The position numbers and the translations under genes were made by a program. Source: Caballeronia temeraria (GTDB taxonomy: Bacteria > Pseudomonadota > Gammaproteobacteria > Burkholderiales > Burkholderiaceae). Taken from it: a stretch of 64,000 nt of DNA. Location of the stretch: the NCBI RefSeq assembly GCF_001544795.2, contig NZ_FCOI02000005.1:190402-254401 (forward strand), in the 5' to 3' direction. Below the pieces are notes generated by a model. It was given only the letters and a program-made list of their open reading frames with translations, had not been told where the DNA came from and did not search any database. Of this stretch, positions 8,870 through 18,607 are shown in pieces (position 1 is the stretch's first letter; the number at the start of each line of letters is the position of its first letter).

Positions 8870-10165
8870 GTGAGCACGACCCTCAAGAACGCCGATCTGC
8901 AAGCCCGCAAGAATGCCGCGACGCCGCGAGGCGTCGGCGTGATGTGCGATTTCTACGCGGCGCGCGCCGAGAACGCGGAACTGTGGGACGTGGAAGGCCG
9001 CCGTTTCATCGACTTCGCGGCGGGCATCGCGGTGTGCAACACGGGGCATCGTCATCCGAAGATCGTCGAGGCGATTCGCGCGCAGCTCGACTGCTTCACG
9101 CACACGGCGTATCAGATCGTGCCGTATGAGTCGTACGTGTCGCTTGCCGAAAAGATCAGCGCGCGCGCGCCGGGATCGCATGCGAAGAAGACGGCCTTTT
9201 TCACGACGGGCGCGGAAGCCGTCGAGAACGCGGTGAAGATCGCGCGCGCCGCGACGGGCCGGCCGGGCGTGATTGCGTTCACGGGTGGCTTTCATGGCCG
9301 CACGCTGATGGGCATGGCGCTGACGGGCAAGGTCGCGCCGTACAAGATCGGTTTCGGGCCGTTCCCGTCGGACGTGTATCACGCGCCGTTCCCGAATGCG
9401 CTGCACGGCGTGTCGGTGGCGGATTCGCTGCGCGCGATCGAGCATCTTTTCAAGGCCGATATCGAAGCGACGCGCGTCGCCGCGATCATCTTCGAACCGG
9501 TGCAGGGCGAAGGCGGTTTCGTTCCGGCGCCTGCGGATTTCGTGCGCGGCCTGCGCAAGATTTGCGACGAGCACGGCATTCTGCTGATCGCGGATGAAGT
9601 GCAGACGGGCTTTGCGCGCACCGGCAAGCTGTTCGCGATGGAGCATCACGGCGTCGTGCCGGATCTGATGACGATCGCGAAGTCGCTTGCGGGCGGCATG
9701 CCGTTGTCGGGTGTCGTCGGACGCGCGGAGATCATGGATGCGGCGGCGCCCGGCGGGCTCGGCGGCACGTATGCGGGCAATCCTTTGGCGGTGGCGGCGG
9801 CGCACGCGGTGCTCGATATCATCGACGATGAAAAGCTCTGCGAGCGCGCGAACGTGCTTGGGGACAAGCTCAAGGCGAAGCTCGATGGGCTCAAGGGCGA
9901 TGTGCCGCAGATTGCGGACGTGCGCGGGCCTGGCGCGATGATCGCCGTCGAGTTCTGCAAGCCCGGTTCGCAGGATGCGGATGCGGCTTTTGCTAAACGC
10001 GTGCAGACGCTTGCGTTGGAGCGTGGTTTGCTACTGCTCGTGTGTGGGGTGTATTCGAACGTGGTTCGGTTCCTGTTTCCTCTCACCATTCAGGATCAGG
10101 TTTTTGATGAGGCTTTGGGTATTCTCGAAGATGTCTTGACGGAGACTGTTGGCGTCGCGGTCTGA
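8870..10165 (+). CDS. gabT: 4-aminobutyrate aminotransferase
   Basis: A 431-residue class III PLP aminotransferase. It converts GABA plus 2-oxoglutarate to succinate semialdehyde plus glutamate. Visible are the N-terminal GVGVMCDFYAARAENAELWD, the glycine-rich TTGAEAVENAVKIAR, the cofactor motif LIADEVQTGFARTGK and the PLP lysine in TIAKSLAGGMPLSG. A GTG start at 8870 is preferred because AAGGAGA lies 5-11 bases upstream; an ATG at 8840 lacks a site. The next pathway gene, gabD, lies downstream but beyond an unusual inverted-repeat element. Confidence 0.93.
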   Translation: MSTTLKNADLQARKNAATPRGVGVMCDFYAARAENAELWDVEGRRFIDFAAGIAVCNTGHRHPKIVEAIRAQLDCFTHTAYQIVPYESYVSLAEKISARAPGSHAKKTAFFTTGAEAVENAVKIARAATGRPGVIAFTGGFHGRTLMGMALTGKVAPYKIGFGPFPSDVYHAPFPNALHGVSVADSLRAIEHLFKADIEATRVAAIIFEPVQGEGGFVPAPADFVRGLRKICDEHGILLIADEVQTGFARTGKLFAMEHHGVVPDLMTIAKSLAGGMPLSGVVGRAEIMDAAAPGGLGGTYAGNPLAVAAAHAVLDIIDDEKLCERANVLGDKLKAKLDGLKGDVPQIADVRGPGAMIAVEFCKPGSQDADAAFAKRVQTLALERGLLLLVCGVYSNVVRFLFPLTIQDQVFDEALGILEDVLTETVGVAV

Positions 10166-10222
10166 GTTTTTTTTCGCTTTTTTCGCTTTTCGCGGGGCGG
10201 GGTTTGGTGGGTTTGCTTTTGT

Positions 10223-10465
10223 CGCCGGATCCCGTTTTCGTTTTGGTCTATTGGCACTGCCCCTATGCGGGGCGGCAGTCACTTTCTTTGCTGCTGCAAA
10301 GAAAGTAACCAAAGAAAGCAGCTTTTAAGGCCCGCGGTCACACGTAGTTTGGGTAGTTCTCTCGTTCAAGGCGGCACTCGCCTAAAGAGTGCCCTCGAAG
10401 GACTAACCGGGCTTGGATCGCGCACGGTCTGACTAGCTAGTCTTTTTAGGGCGCTGGTTCAGCAC
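10223..10465. repeat. Left arm of a 243-bp imperfect inverted repeat
   Basis: The 748-base gap 10166-10913 between gabT and gabD is filled mainly by this element. The left arm pairs with 10614-10856 read on the other strand and by eye is more than 80% identical over its whole length. The arm contains a perfect 11-bp hairpin ACTTTCTTTGC / GCAAAGAAAGT (10281-10306, loop TGCT) and a 7-bp hairpin GGCACTC / GAGTGCC (10373-10393). A T-rich tract (10169-10200) precedes it. No credible gene lies inside. Confidence 0.9.
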
Positions 10466-10613
10466 GAAAGAGTTCCGGCACAGCGCTGCGCGCTGCCGCC
10501 GGGTCCACGAGGGAAACCAACCTGACGCATGTGCGGTGCGATGCAAGTGTTAGTAGAGAAGCACGCGCATCCCCGATTGACCGGTCGGCCGCGAAGCGGG
10601 CCGGAGCTATTTG

Positions 10614-10856
10614 GTGCTGAACCAGTTTGTTATGTGGTGCGAAGCGACAAACCGTGCGCGAGCCAAGCCGGATGGGGCCTATGAGGGCACTCTTTAGGCG
10701 AGTGCCACCGAGGACGAGAGAACTACTCAAACTACGTGTGACCGCGGGCCTGAAAAGCTGCTTTCTTTGGTTACTTTCTTTGCAGCAGCAAAGAAAGTGA
10801 CTGCCGCCCCGCACAGGGGCAGTGCTAATAGACCAAAAGCAAACCGGGATCCGGCG
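10614..10856. repeat. Right arm of the 243-bp imperfect inverted repeat
   Basis: This is the reverse-complement copy of 10223-10465, separated by a 148-bp unique core (10466-10613). It retains both hairpins, with loop sequence inverted as expected: ACTTTCTTTGC / GCAAAGAAAGT at 10773-10798 (loop AGCA) and GGCACTC / GAGTGCC at 10686-10706. Small differences are spread along the arm, some of which keep pairing possible. The arm ends 57 bases before gabD and creates a spurious in-frame 49-codon extension to that gene. Confidence 0.9.
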
Positions 10857-10913
10857 AAAAAAAAGCACCGCCGACCAAAAAACCCCGAAGCAACACAAAA
10901 GGACACACAGAAC

Positions 10914-12368
10914 ATGAAAGATCAATTGAAAGACCCGACGCTCTTGCGTCACGACGCCTACATCGACGGTGAATGGCAACAAGCCGACAGCGGTGAAACG
11001 TTTGAAGTCGTGAACCCGGCAACGGGCGAATCCCTCGGCAGAGTCCCCAAGATGGGCGCAACCGAAACGCGCCGAGCGATCGATGCCGCCAACGCCGCCT
11101 GGCCCGCCTGGCGCAAGAAAACGGCGAAGGAACGCGCGATCATCCTGCGCCGCTGGTTCGACCTGATGATGGCGAACGCCGACGATCTCGCGCTCATCCT
11201 CACCACCGAGCAAGGCAAGCCGCTCGCCGAAGCAAAAGGCGAGATCACGTATGCCGCCTCCTTCATCGAATGGTTCGCGGAAGAAAGCAAACGCGTCGCC
11301 GGCGATACGCTCGCGACACCCGCCGCCGACAAACGCATCGTCGTGACAAAAGAACCGATCGGCGTCTGCGCCGCCATCACGCCGTGGAATTTCCCCGCCG
11401 CGATGATCACGCGCAAAGTCGGACCGGCACTCGCCGCCGGCTGCCCGATCGTCGTGAAGCCCGCTGAAGCAACGCCCTTCTCCGCCTTCGCGCTCGCCGT
11501 GCTCGCGGAGCGCGCCGGCCTGCCGAAAGGCGCGCTCAGCGTCCTCACCGGCGACCCGAAAGCGATCGGCGGCGAAATGACGGGCAATCCGGTCGTGCGC
11601 AAGCTGTCGTTCACTGGCTCGACGGCAGTTGGCCGTCTGCTGATGGCGCAAAGCGCGCCGACGGTCAAAAAGGTGACGCTGGAACTCGGCGGCAATGCAC
11701 CGTTCATCGTGTTCGACGACGCCGATCTCGACGCCGCCGTGGAAGGCGCGATTGCATCGAAATATCGCAACAGCGGACAAACCTGCGTGTGCACGAACCG
11801 CTTCTACGTGCACGAGCGCGTCTACGATGCCTTCGCCCAAAAGCTCTCCGCGGCAGCAGGCAAGCTCAAAGTCGGGCGCGGCACGGAAAACGGCGTGGCG
11901 CTTGGGCCGCTCATCAACGAAGCGGCCGTGCAGAAAGTGGAAGCGCATATCGAAGACGCGCTCGCGAAAGGCGCCGCGCTCGCTTCGGGCGGCAAGCGCC
12001 ACGCGCTCGGGCACGGCTTCTTCGAGCCGACCGTGCTGACGGGCGTCACGCCCGACATGAAAGTCGCGAAGGAAGAGACCTTCGGCCCGCTCGCGCCGAT
12101 CTTCAAATTCTCATCCGACGATGAAGTCGTGCAACTCGCCAACGACACCGAGTTCGGTCTCGCCGCCTACTTCTATAGCCGTGACATCGGCCGCATCTGG
12201 CGCGTGGCCGAAGCACTCGAGTACGGCATGGTCGGCATCAACACCGGGCTGATTTCGAACGAAGTGGCGCCGTTCGGCGGCGTGAAGCAATCGGGCCTCG
12301 GGCGCGAAGGCTCGCACTACGGCATCGACGATTACGTCGTCATCAAGTATCTCTGCATGGCGGTCTGA
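10914..12368 (+). CDS. gabD: Succinate-semialdehyde dehydrogenase (NADP+)
   Basis: A 484-residue aldehyde dehydrogenase that oxidises succinate semialdehyde to succinate, the second step of GABA catabolism. It has the catalytic Cys291 in NSGQTCVC, general-base Glu257 in LELGGNAP, the coenzyme motif FTGSTAVGR (233-241) and the C-terminal KQSGLGREGSHYG. Its length fits GabD. The ATG at 10914 is the family start; a longer frame runs back into the inverted repeat and is rejected. An AGGA site lies about 12 bases upstream, so initiation may be weak or leader-dependent. Confidence 0.93.
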   Translation: MKDQLKDPTLLRHDAYIDGEWQQADSGETFEVVNPATGESLGRVPKMGATETRRAIDAANAAWPAWRKKTAKERAIILRRWFDLMMANADDLALILTTEQGKPLAEAKGEITYAASFIEWFAEESKRVAGDTLATPAADKRIVVTKEPIGVCAAITPWNFPAAMITRKVGPALAAGCPIVVKPAEATPFSAFALAVLAERAGLPKGALSVLTGDPKAIGGEMTGNPVVRKLSFTGSTAVGRLLMAQSAPTVKKVTLELGGNAPFIVFDDADLDAAVEGAIASKYRNSGQTCVCTNRFYVHERVYDAFAQKLSAAAGKLKVGRGTENGVALGPLINEAAVQKVEAHIEDALAKGAALASGGKRHALGHGFFEPTVLTGVTPDMKVAKEETFGPLAPIFKFSSDDEVVQLANDTEFGLAAYFYSRDIGRIWRVAEALEYGMVGINTGLISNEVAPFGGVKQSGLGREGSHYGIDDYVVIKYLCMAV

Positions 12369-12391
12369 TCGCGCCTCGGCCACGCGATGTG

Positions 12392-12426
12392 AAAAAGCCT
12401 CGGCACTCCAAACGCCGAGGCTTTTT
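12392..12426 (+). terminator. Bidirectional-looking terminator after gabD
   Basis: A 13-bp stem AAAAAGCCTCGGC / GCCGAGGCTTTTT (12392-12404 with 12414-12426), 9-base loop. It lies 24 bases after the gabD stop. Confidence 0.9.
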
Positions 12427-12554
12427 GCCGTGCGGTCGAGTCACGCGTCATCCAGCGCAGGCTATGCGTCGAACCGGTAGAATCGGCCCCATATCCGGCT
12501 CGGGCGCGCGCCGCCCAATTTCTCGCCGCTTCTTCCGATCCCTCCAGGAGCGCT

Positions 12555-13718
12555 ATGCGACGCTCGGCATTCTTTCTCCGCTTCATCGGCATCGGCATTC
12601 TGTTTCACATCTATGTGGGCGTGCGGCTCATCCCCGACGCGCCGGTCGGACTGCCGCTCAAAGTCATCGCGGCCGCGTGGCTCGCGGTATCGGTCATCGT
12701 GATTCCGCTCGGCATGGCCGCCCGGCAGATCGAACCGCAATCGCTCGCGGATCGCCTCGCATGGTGCGGACTCACAGCGCTCGGCTTCTTCTCGTCGCTG
12801 TTGTTGCTGACCTTCGCGCGCGACGTGATGCTGTTCTTCGTGCATCTGGCCGACTGGCTGCGCGGTGCGCCCATCGGCTCGCCGGTGCTCGTCGCCTATA
12901 GCGCGCTCGTCGTGCCGCTGCTCGCCGTGCTGTTCTCCGCGATCGGTTTCTACAACGCGCGGCGGCGCGCGCCGGTCGTGAGCGTGGATGTGCCCATCGA
13001 TAATCTGCCCGCCGCGCTCGACGGTTTCACGATCGCGCAGATCAGCGACATCCACGTCGGCCCGACGATCAAGCGTCACTATGTGGAACGCATCGTGGCG
13101 GCCGTGAACGGGCTCGAACCGGACCTGATCGCCGTGACAGGCGATGTCGTCGACGGCACTGTGCCCAATCTCGCCGATCACACGCGCCCGCTCGCGGGCC
13201 TCAGCGCGCGGCATGGCGCGTTCGTCGTCACCGGAAATCACGAGTATTACTCGGGCGCCGACAAGTGGATCGCCGAATTCCGGCGCCTCGGCCTGACCGT
13301 CCTGCTCAATCAGCATGTGGTGCTGGATCACGACGGCGCGCAGGCCGTGGTCGCGGGCGTCACGGACTACGGCGCGGGCAGTTTCGATCCGGCGCACCGC
13401 AGCGATCCCGCGAAGGCGATCAGCGGCGCACCCGAGCATGCCACGGTGCGCGTGCTGCTCGCGCACCAGCCGCGTAGCGCGACGGCGGCCGCTGAAGCAG
13501 GCTTCACGCTTCAGCTTTCGGGACATACGCACGGCGGCCAGTTCCTGCCGTGGAATTTCTTCGTGCGACTGCAACAGCCTTTCGTTGCCGGCCTCGTGAA
13601 ATTCAACGGGCTCTGGGTCTATACGAGCCGGGGCACCGGCTATTGGGGCCCGCCCAAGCGGCTGGGCGCGCCGTCCGAAATCACGCTCGTTCGACTCGTT
13701 GCTTCGACGGCGGCGTGA
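12555..13718 (+). CDS. Membrane-anchored metallophosphoesterase
   Basis: A 387-residue protein. The first 135 residues form about four hydrophobic helices. The rest is a calcineurin-like phosphoesterase domain with all metal motifs: ISDIHVG (Asp-x-His), TGDVVDG (Gly-Asp), TGNHEYY (Gly-Asn-His-Glu), LLAHQP and SGHTHGGQ. It resembles YkuE/YaeI-type enzymes acting on membrane lipids or UDP-sugars at the membrane; the substrate is not known. An AGGAG site stands 5 bases before the ATG. It seems monocistronic. Confidence 0.88.
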   Translation: MRRSAFFLRFIGIGILFHIYVGVRLIPDAPVGLPLKVIAAAWLAVSVIVIPLGMAARQIEPQSLADRLAWCGLTALGFFSSLLLLTFARDVMLFFVHLADWLRGAPIGSPVLVAYSALVVPLLAVLFSAIGFYNARRRAPVVSVDVPIDNLPAALDGFTIAQISDIHVGPTIKRHYVERIVAAVNGLEPDLIAVTGDVVDGTVPNLADHTRPLAGLSARHGAFVVTGNHEYYSGADKWIAEFRRLGLTVLLNQHVVLDHDGAQAVVAGVTDYGAGSFDPAHRSDPAKAISGAPEHATVRVLLAHQPRSATAAAEAGFTLQLSGHTHGGQFLPWNFFVRLQQPFVAGLVKFNGLWVYTSRGTGYWGPPKRLGAPSEITLVRLVASTAA

Positions 13719-13730
13719 GCGATCCAAGCG

Positions 13731-13764
13731 AAAAAAGACGCGCGGTGCGGATGCACCGCGCGTC
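13731..13764 (-). terminator. Terminator for the leftward gene at 13912-14424
   Basis: A perfect 12-bp stem GACGCGCGGTGC / GCACCGCGCGTC (13737-13764, loop GGAT). On the minus strand it is followed by TTTTTT (complement of 13731-13736), so it terminates leftward transcription. Further palindromic DNA (GGCGGGGCCCCGCC at 13827-13840) lies between it and the gene. Confidence 0.85.
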
Positions 13765-13911
13765 GAGCGCTCGGGGATAAGCGCAGCGCCCGATCCCGGG
13801 GAAGAACGGGCGCTCTCGACCTGGCAGGCGGGGCCCCGCCAGCGAGTGGATTAAAAATAAGGGAACCGCGAATCCCGAACCACTAGAAATTTCCGAAAGC
13901 GAAGCGCGCGT

Positions 13912-14424
13912 TCAACTCTTCCTCGGCGACGCCTTCTCCTGCCGATTCGCGAGATCCACCCGGACAATCGTGCCGCTTCTGAGCGCGGCCGCCTGGCGGG
14001 CGTCTTGCGCGCGCACTTCGATCGGCAGGTTGCTGGCATCCTTGAGCATGACGATGCCCGTCGCCGCATCGACGCTCGTCACCTGTACGACGAAGCGCTT
14101 GTCGCCAGGAATCGCATCCTGAAGCGTTGCGTGCCGGACCGGAGTCAGCGTGACAGGCTGCAGCGCCGTGCTCTTGATACGTGTGCCGAGTGGCAGCTTG
14201 TCGAGATCGTGCATGCCGGCGCTCACATTCAATCGAGTCTCGGCGCCCTGCGCATCGGCGATCGTGACGCGATGCGCGTCGTGATCGACTGCCTTCACCT
14301 CGCCGATGACCTGCACGACCATTTTCCCTTCGATGTGCGGAGCGGCACGTTCCGCCATCGCGCATTCACTTCCCAGCGCGAGCAGCGAGGCTGCAAGGAT
14401 CAGCCCCCTCGTTCTCAGTTTCAT
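13912..14424 (-). CDS. Exported protein with two tandem beta-rich repeats
   Basis: A 170-residue protein with a signal peptide (MKLRTRGLILAASLLALG, probable cleavage after AMA). The mature part appears to be an internal duplication: VVQVIGEVKAVDHDAHRVTI... and VVQVTSVDAATGIVMLKDA..., each followed by a segment ending in G-T-x-[IV]. It is likely periplasmic with small beta-barrel-like units; no family is recognised. The start at 14424 has GGAG 7 bases upstream; frames extending further upstream lack a ribosome site. A sigma70-like promoter lies at 14490-14517 and a terminator follows the gene. Confidence 0.72.
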   Translation of the reverse strand: MKLRTRGLILAASLLALGSECAMAERAAPHIEGKMVVQVIGEVKAVDHDAHRVTIADAQGAETRLNVSAGMHDLDKLPLGTRIKSTALQPVTLTPVRHATLQDAIPGDKRFVVQVTSVDAATGIVMLKDASNLPIEVRAQDARQAAALRSGTIVRVDLANRQEKASPRKS

Positions 14425-14489
14425 AGTTTTCTCCATTGGTATCGGACATGGGCGCCCACGTCCTGAAACCGATTGTGCCCGTCGAGTTT

Positions 14490-14517
14490 TATATAGCACT
14501 GCCAAATTTTGTATCAA
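14490..14517 (-). promoter_or_regulatory. Sigma70-like promoter for the exported repeat protein
   Basis: On the minus strand TTGATA (complement of 14512-14517) is followed after 16 bases by TATATA (complement of 14490-14495), in an AT-rich patch. It lies 66 bases upstream of the ATG at 14424. Confidence 0.6.
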
Positions 14518-14552
14518 AACGCTTGCAACCCATGCGGCATTTTGAGCCGATG

Positions 14553-15596
14553 CTACGTCTTCGGCATCGCCGCCGGCGGCGTCGAATAGACGCTCCTGTG
14601 CGGGGCCGTGCCCTCCCGCGGCCAGTCGGAGCGCGCATCGAAGAACCATTCCGCGCGCTCGCGCCCCTTGCGGATCAGCGCGTGGATCAGCGCCGGATTG
14701 CGGTCGAGCTTCGATGCATAGTCGAGCGGGCCGGGATAATCCCGCGCATCCAGATGCATCTCCACGACGCGAACCTTGATCGGCTTGTAGCGTTGCGCGA
14801 GCGACTCGTCGGCGGCGAGCAACGCGTTCACGCGCGTCGTGAAATACAGCTCCTGCCCGAGCGCCAGATTGCCGGATAGCTCGTTACGACGATCGATGAT
14901 CTCGTTCGACGATTCGGGCAACTCGCGCCGATATTGCGGATTGATCTGCACGACCCAGATTTCGTCGGGCCGGAGGTCGAGCGCGAAGTCGGTGAACTCG
15001 CGCACGGGCGGATTGCTGCTGAAGAGGCCGTCCCAGCACATGCGGCCATCGGCCGCGACCGCGCGATACAGCGGCGGCACCGCAGCCGACGCAACCAGTT
15101 GATCCTGATCGAGCTTGTCGCCGGGAAAGATCACGCGATCGCCCGTGCGCACATCGGTTGCGCCGACGAGCAGCGTGGGCTTCGCGCGAACTTGCGGATC
15201 GCTCGGCAGCGACGCGAAGGGCAGATGTTTGCCGAGCAGTTCGCGCAGGCGTTCTTCGGCGATCGGCGGGTACAGATACGGGCTGATTTCCGCATTGATG
15301 GGCAAGCGCGCGTACCACGTGCCGACCGCGTTGGCGACGATATCCGGCCCCTCGCGCGCTTCCAGGTCCTTCCAGAACCCGGCGAGCCGCCGCCGCGCGT
15401 CGGGCGGGCCGCCGAGCAGCAATCCGGCCCAGGCGAGCGCGCTGCACATCGCGCCGCCGGACGTCCCGGACAATGCGACGAGCTCGAAGCGGTTGATGAA
15501 CTCGCCGCCCAAAAGCCGGTCGAGCACACCCGCGGCGAACGCCGCATGGCTGCCGCCGCCCTGACACGCGATCGCTACTTTCGGAATGACCGCCAT
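14553..15596 (-). CDS. Patatin-like phospholipase
   Basis: A 347-residue protein of the patatin family, lipid acyl hydrolases with a Ser-Asp dyad. It shows the oxyanion loop QGGGSHAAFAAG (12-23), nucleophile Ser46 in SGTSGGAM and catalytic Asp189 in WDGLF. The C-terminus carries DUF3734-like features (KPIKVRVVEMHLD...). No signal peptide is seen, so it acts in the cytosol or is peripherally membrane-bound. The ATG at 15596 has a GAGAGG-type site. It follows the isochorismatase-fold gene on the same strand after 61 bases. Confidence 0.9.
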   Translation of the reverse strand: MAVIPKVAIACQGGGSHAAFAAGVLDRLLGGEFINRFELVALSGTSGGAMCSALAWAGLLLGGPPDARRRLAGFWKDLEAREGPDIVANAVGTWYARLPINAEISPYLYPPIAEERLRELLGKHLPFASLPSDPQVRAKPTLLVGATDVRTGDRVIFPGDKLDQDQLVASAAVPPLYRAVAADGRMCWDGLFSSNPPVREFTDFALDLRPDEIWVVQINPQYRRELPESSNEIIDRRNELSGNLALGQELYFTTRVNALLAADESLAQRYKPIKVRVVEMHLDARDYPGPLDYASKLDRNPALIHALIRKGRERAEWFFDARSDWPREGTAPHRSVYSTPPAAMPKT

Positions 15597-15657
15597 CGCC
15601 GCACCTCTCGCATCCGTCGATATCGGACGTACGGTACAGGATAGGCGACGCGCGCCG

Positions 15658-16239
15658 CTATGCCAGCGCCGCCAGCACCTGCTGCGTCGAACGAATGCGG
15701 CCGATGCGCGGAAAGATGTAGCGGCAGGTCGATTCGTGCGTGTCGGCGTTGAGATCGCTCATCGCGTCCTCGACGAACACCTGCTGATAGCCGCGCTCGT
15801 GCGCGCCGCGCGCGGTCGAGTCCACGCCGATGGCCGTCGCGATGCCGCCCAGCACGATCGTGCCGATGCCGCGCCGGCGCAGATGCGAGTCGAGATCCGT
15901 GTTGTAGAACGCGCCCCACTGCCGCTTCGTGACGACGATATCCGACGCCTGCACGCCCAGCTCGGCGCACAACTCGCTCCAGCCCGCCGGCTCCGGCGCT
16001 TCCTGTGCCTGCCCCGCGTCAGTGATCGGACGCAGCCCGCCGGGACCGTTCGGAAAGGCCACCTTGACGAGCACGACCGGCGCGCCGAGCGCGCGGAAAC
16101 GGTCGGCGAGCGCACGCGCGTTGGCGAGCACGCTGGCGGCATCGTGAGGCTGCACGGGCAAGGCGGCGATGCCTGCCTGCAAATCGATCAGCACAAGCGC
16201 GGTCTTCGCGGCATCGAGTTTGAGTTCGGGTGCGTTCAT
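15658..16239 (-). CDS. Isochorismatase-fold hydrolase lacking the nucleophilic Cys
   Basis: A 193-residue isochorismatase-superfamily protein. Asp19 (LIDLQ) and Lys105 (VTKRQWGAF) of the usual Asp-Lys-Cys triad are present, but the Cys position in GGIATAIGVDSTAR is Gly138. Amidases such as nicotinamidase need that Cys, whereas true isochorismatases (PhzD, EntB type) have Gly, so a hydrolytic or vinyl-ether-type reaction is more likely than amide hydrolysis. The substrate is unknown. It follows msrB by 36 bases and may share its transcript. Confidence 0.85.
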   Translation of the reverse strand: MNAPELKLDAAKTALVLIDLQAGIAALPVQPHDAASVLANARALADRFRALGAPVVLVKVAFPNGPGGLRPITDAGQAQEAPEPAGWSELCAELGVQASDIVVTKRQWGAFYNTDLDSHLRRRGIGTIVLGGIATAIGVDSTARGAHERGYQQVFVEDAMSDLNADTHESTCRYIFPRIGRIRSTQQVLAALA

Positions 16240-16275
16240 GGCGAATCGGAAAAATGGATGGATGACTGCGCGATG

Positions 16276-16758
16276 TCAGGCTTCGTCGTGCAGGAAGTCG
16301 AGCGCCGCGCCGTTCATGCAATAGCGCAGACCGGTGGGCTTCGGACCGTCGTCGAACACATGGCCGAGATGTCCGCCGCAGCGCCGGCAATGCACTTCGT
16401 TGCGCATGTGGCCGGTCGCGTCCGCATGCATCGCGACGGCGCCGTCGACTGGTTTCCAGAAGCTCGGCCAGCCGGTGCCGCTGTCGAATTTCGTCGCCGA
16501 TGAAAACAGCGCGAGTCCGCACCCGGCGCACGCATAGGTGCCGTTGCGCTGTTCCTTGAGCAGCGGGCTCGCGAACGGCGGCTCCGTGCCGCCGCGCCTG
16601 AGCACGCGGAATTGCTCCGGCGATAAACGCCGGCGCCAGTCGGCGCTGCTGTGATCGATCTCGTACGCTCGGGCAGGCGCCGATGCCCCTGTGCCGCCGG
16701 CGAAGGCCGCTGCCATCACACCGAAAAAGTTGCGCTTCGTGCGTCTCATGATCTTCAT
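16276..16758 (-). CDS. msrB: Peptide-methionine (R)-S-oxide reductase, exported
   Basis: A 160-residue MsrB that reduces methionine-R-sulfoxide in proteins. Zinc ligands Cys77/Cys80 and Cys124/Cys127 form two CxxC motifs; the catalytic Cys147 sits in RYCMNGAAL; FDSGTGWPSF and GHVFDDGP are also typical. The N-terminus MKIMRRTKRNFFGVMAAAFAG followed by APARA looks like a Tat-type or Sec signal, so the enzyme probably repairs periplasmic proteins. Two adjacent ATGs (16758 and 16749) are possible starts. It lies 45 bases after the ABC permease gene. Confidence 0.92.
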   Translation of the reverse strand: MKIMRRTKRNFFGVMAAAFAGGTGASAPARAYEIDHSSADWRRRLSPEQFRVLRRGGTEPPFASPLLKEQRNGTYACAGCGLALFSSATKFDSGTGWPSFWKPVDGAVAMHADATGHMRNEVHCRRCGGHLGHVFDDGPKPTGLRYCMNGAALDFLHDEA

Positions 16759-16803
16759 CCGATGAACGCCCTCATGCCTGTGCCCGCACGCGCAGCCGCC
16801 GCG

Positions 16804-17561
16804 CTACGATTTGACCCGGTAACCGGTCTTGAAGATCCACGCGACGATCGCGATGAATACCGCAAGAAACACCAGCGTCATGCCGAAACTCACGCCGACG
16901 TGCACATCGGCGAGTCCGTAAAAGCTCCACCGGAATCCGCTGATCAGATAGACCACCGGATTGAACAGCGCGACGGTCTTCCAGAACGGCGGCAGGATAT
17001 TGATCGAATAAAAGCTGCCGCCGAGAAACGTGAGCGGCGTGACGATCAAAAGCGGAATGATCTGCAGTTTCTCGAACCCGTCCGCCCAGATGCCGATGAT
17101 GAACCCGAGCAGGCTGAACGTCACTGACGTAAGCAGCAGAAACACGATCATCCAGAACGGGTGATCGATTCTGAGCGGCACGAATAATCGCGCGGTCAGG
17201 AGAATGATGAGGCCGAGGATGACGGATTTGGTCGCGGCGGCGCCCACGTAGCTCACGACGAGCTCGAAGTACGACACCGGGGCGGACAGCAATTCGTAGA
17301 TCGTCCCGGTGAACTTCGGGAAATAGATGCCGAAAGACGCATTGGCGATGCTTTGCGTGAGCAGCGACAACATCACGAGGCCGGGCACGATGAACGCGCC
17401 GTAGCTGATGCCGTCGACTTGCGGAATGCGCGAGCCGATGGCCGCCCCGAACACCACGAAGTAAAGCGACGTGGAAATGACCGGCGACACGATGCTCTGC
17501 ATCAGCGTGCGTCCGGCGCGCGCCATCTCGAAACGGTAGATCGCGCGAACGGCGTATAGAT

Positions 17562-17565
<4 letters not shown>
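16804..17565 (-). CDS. ABC-2 type transporter permease
   Basis: A 253-residue integral membrane protein with about six helices, of the ABC-2 family (NodJ/DrrB/YadH-like). Characteristic stretches are the amphipathic N-terminus, [14 protein letters not shown] and [20 protein letters not shown] before the last helices. Its ATG overlaps the stop of the ATPase gene (ATGA, 17562-17565), showing translational coupling. Together they form an exporter for drugs, polysaccharide or lipids; the cargo is unknown. Confidence 0.92.
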
Positions 17566-18488
<923 letters not shown>

Positions 18489-18607
18489 GGCGTGGACGAT
18501 AGCAGATACGGCGCGATCCGGCTTGGACGAAGGGGGTCGGCCATTCGGCTAATTTTGGGCGCGTGCGCCAGTGCCTAAAATGGACTTCCCCGAAAGGAGC
18601 CGACATC

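Noticed and set aside
10223..10856. Insertion sequence or MITE with target duplication
   Set aside because: No transposase and no clear direct flanking duplication; described as an inverted-repeat element instead.
10767..10913. 49-codon in-frame N-terminal extension of GabD and a similar leftward frame at 10031-10312
   Set aside because: Both encode the same VTFFAAAKKVT peptide because they run through the inverted-repeat arms; GabD proteins start at MKDQ.
10446..12014. 522-codon leftward frame opposite gabD
   Set aside because: Composition typical of antisense shadows; gabD on the other strand has all catalytic motifs.
13737..13840. Cluster of palindromes read as an origin or attachment site
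   Set aside because: The first is a normal leftward terminator; the others are GC palindromes without integrase or replication genes nearby.
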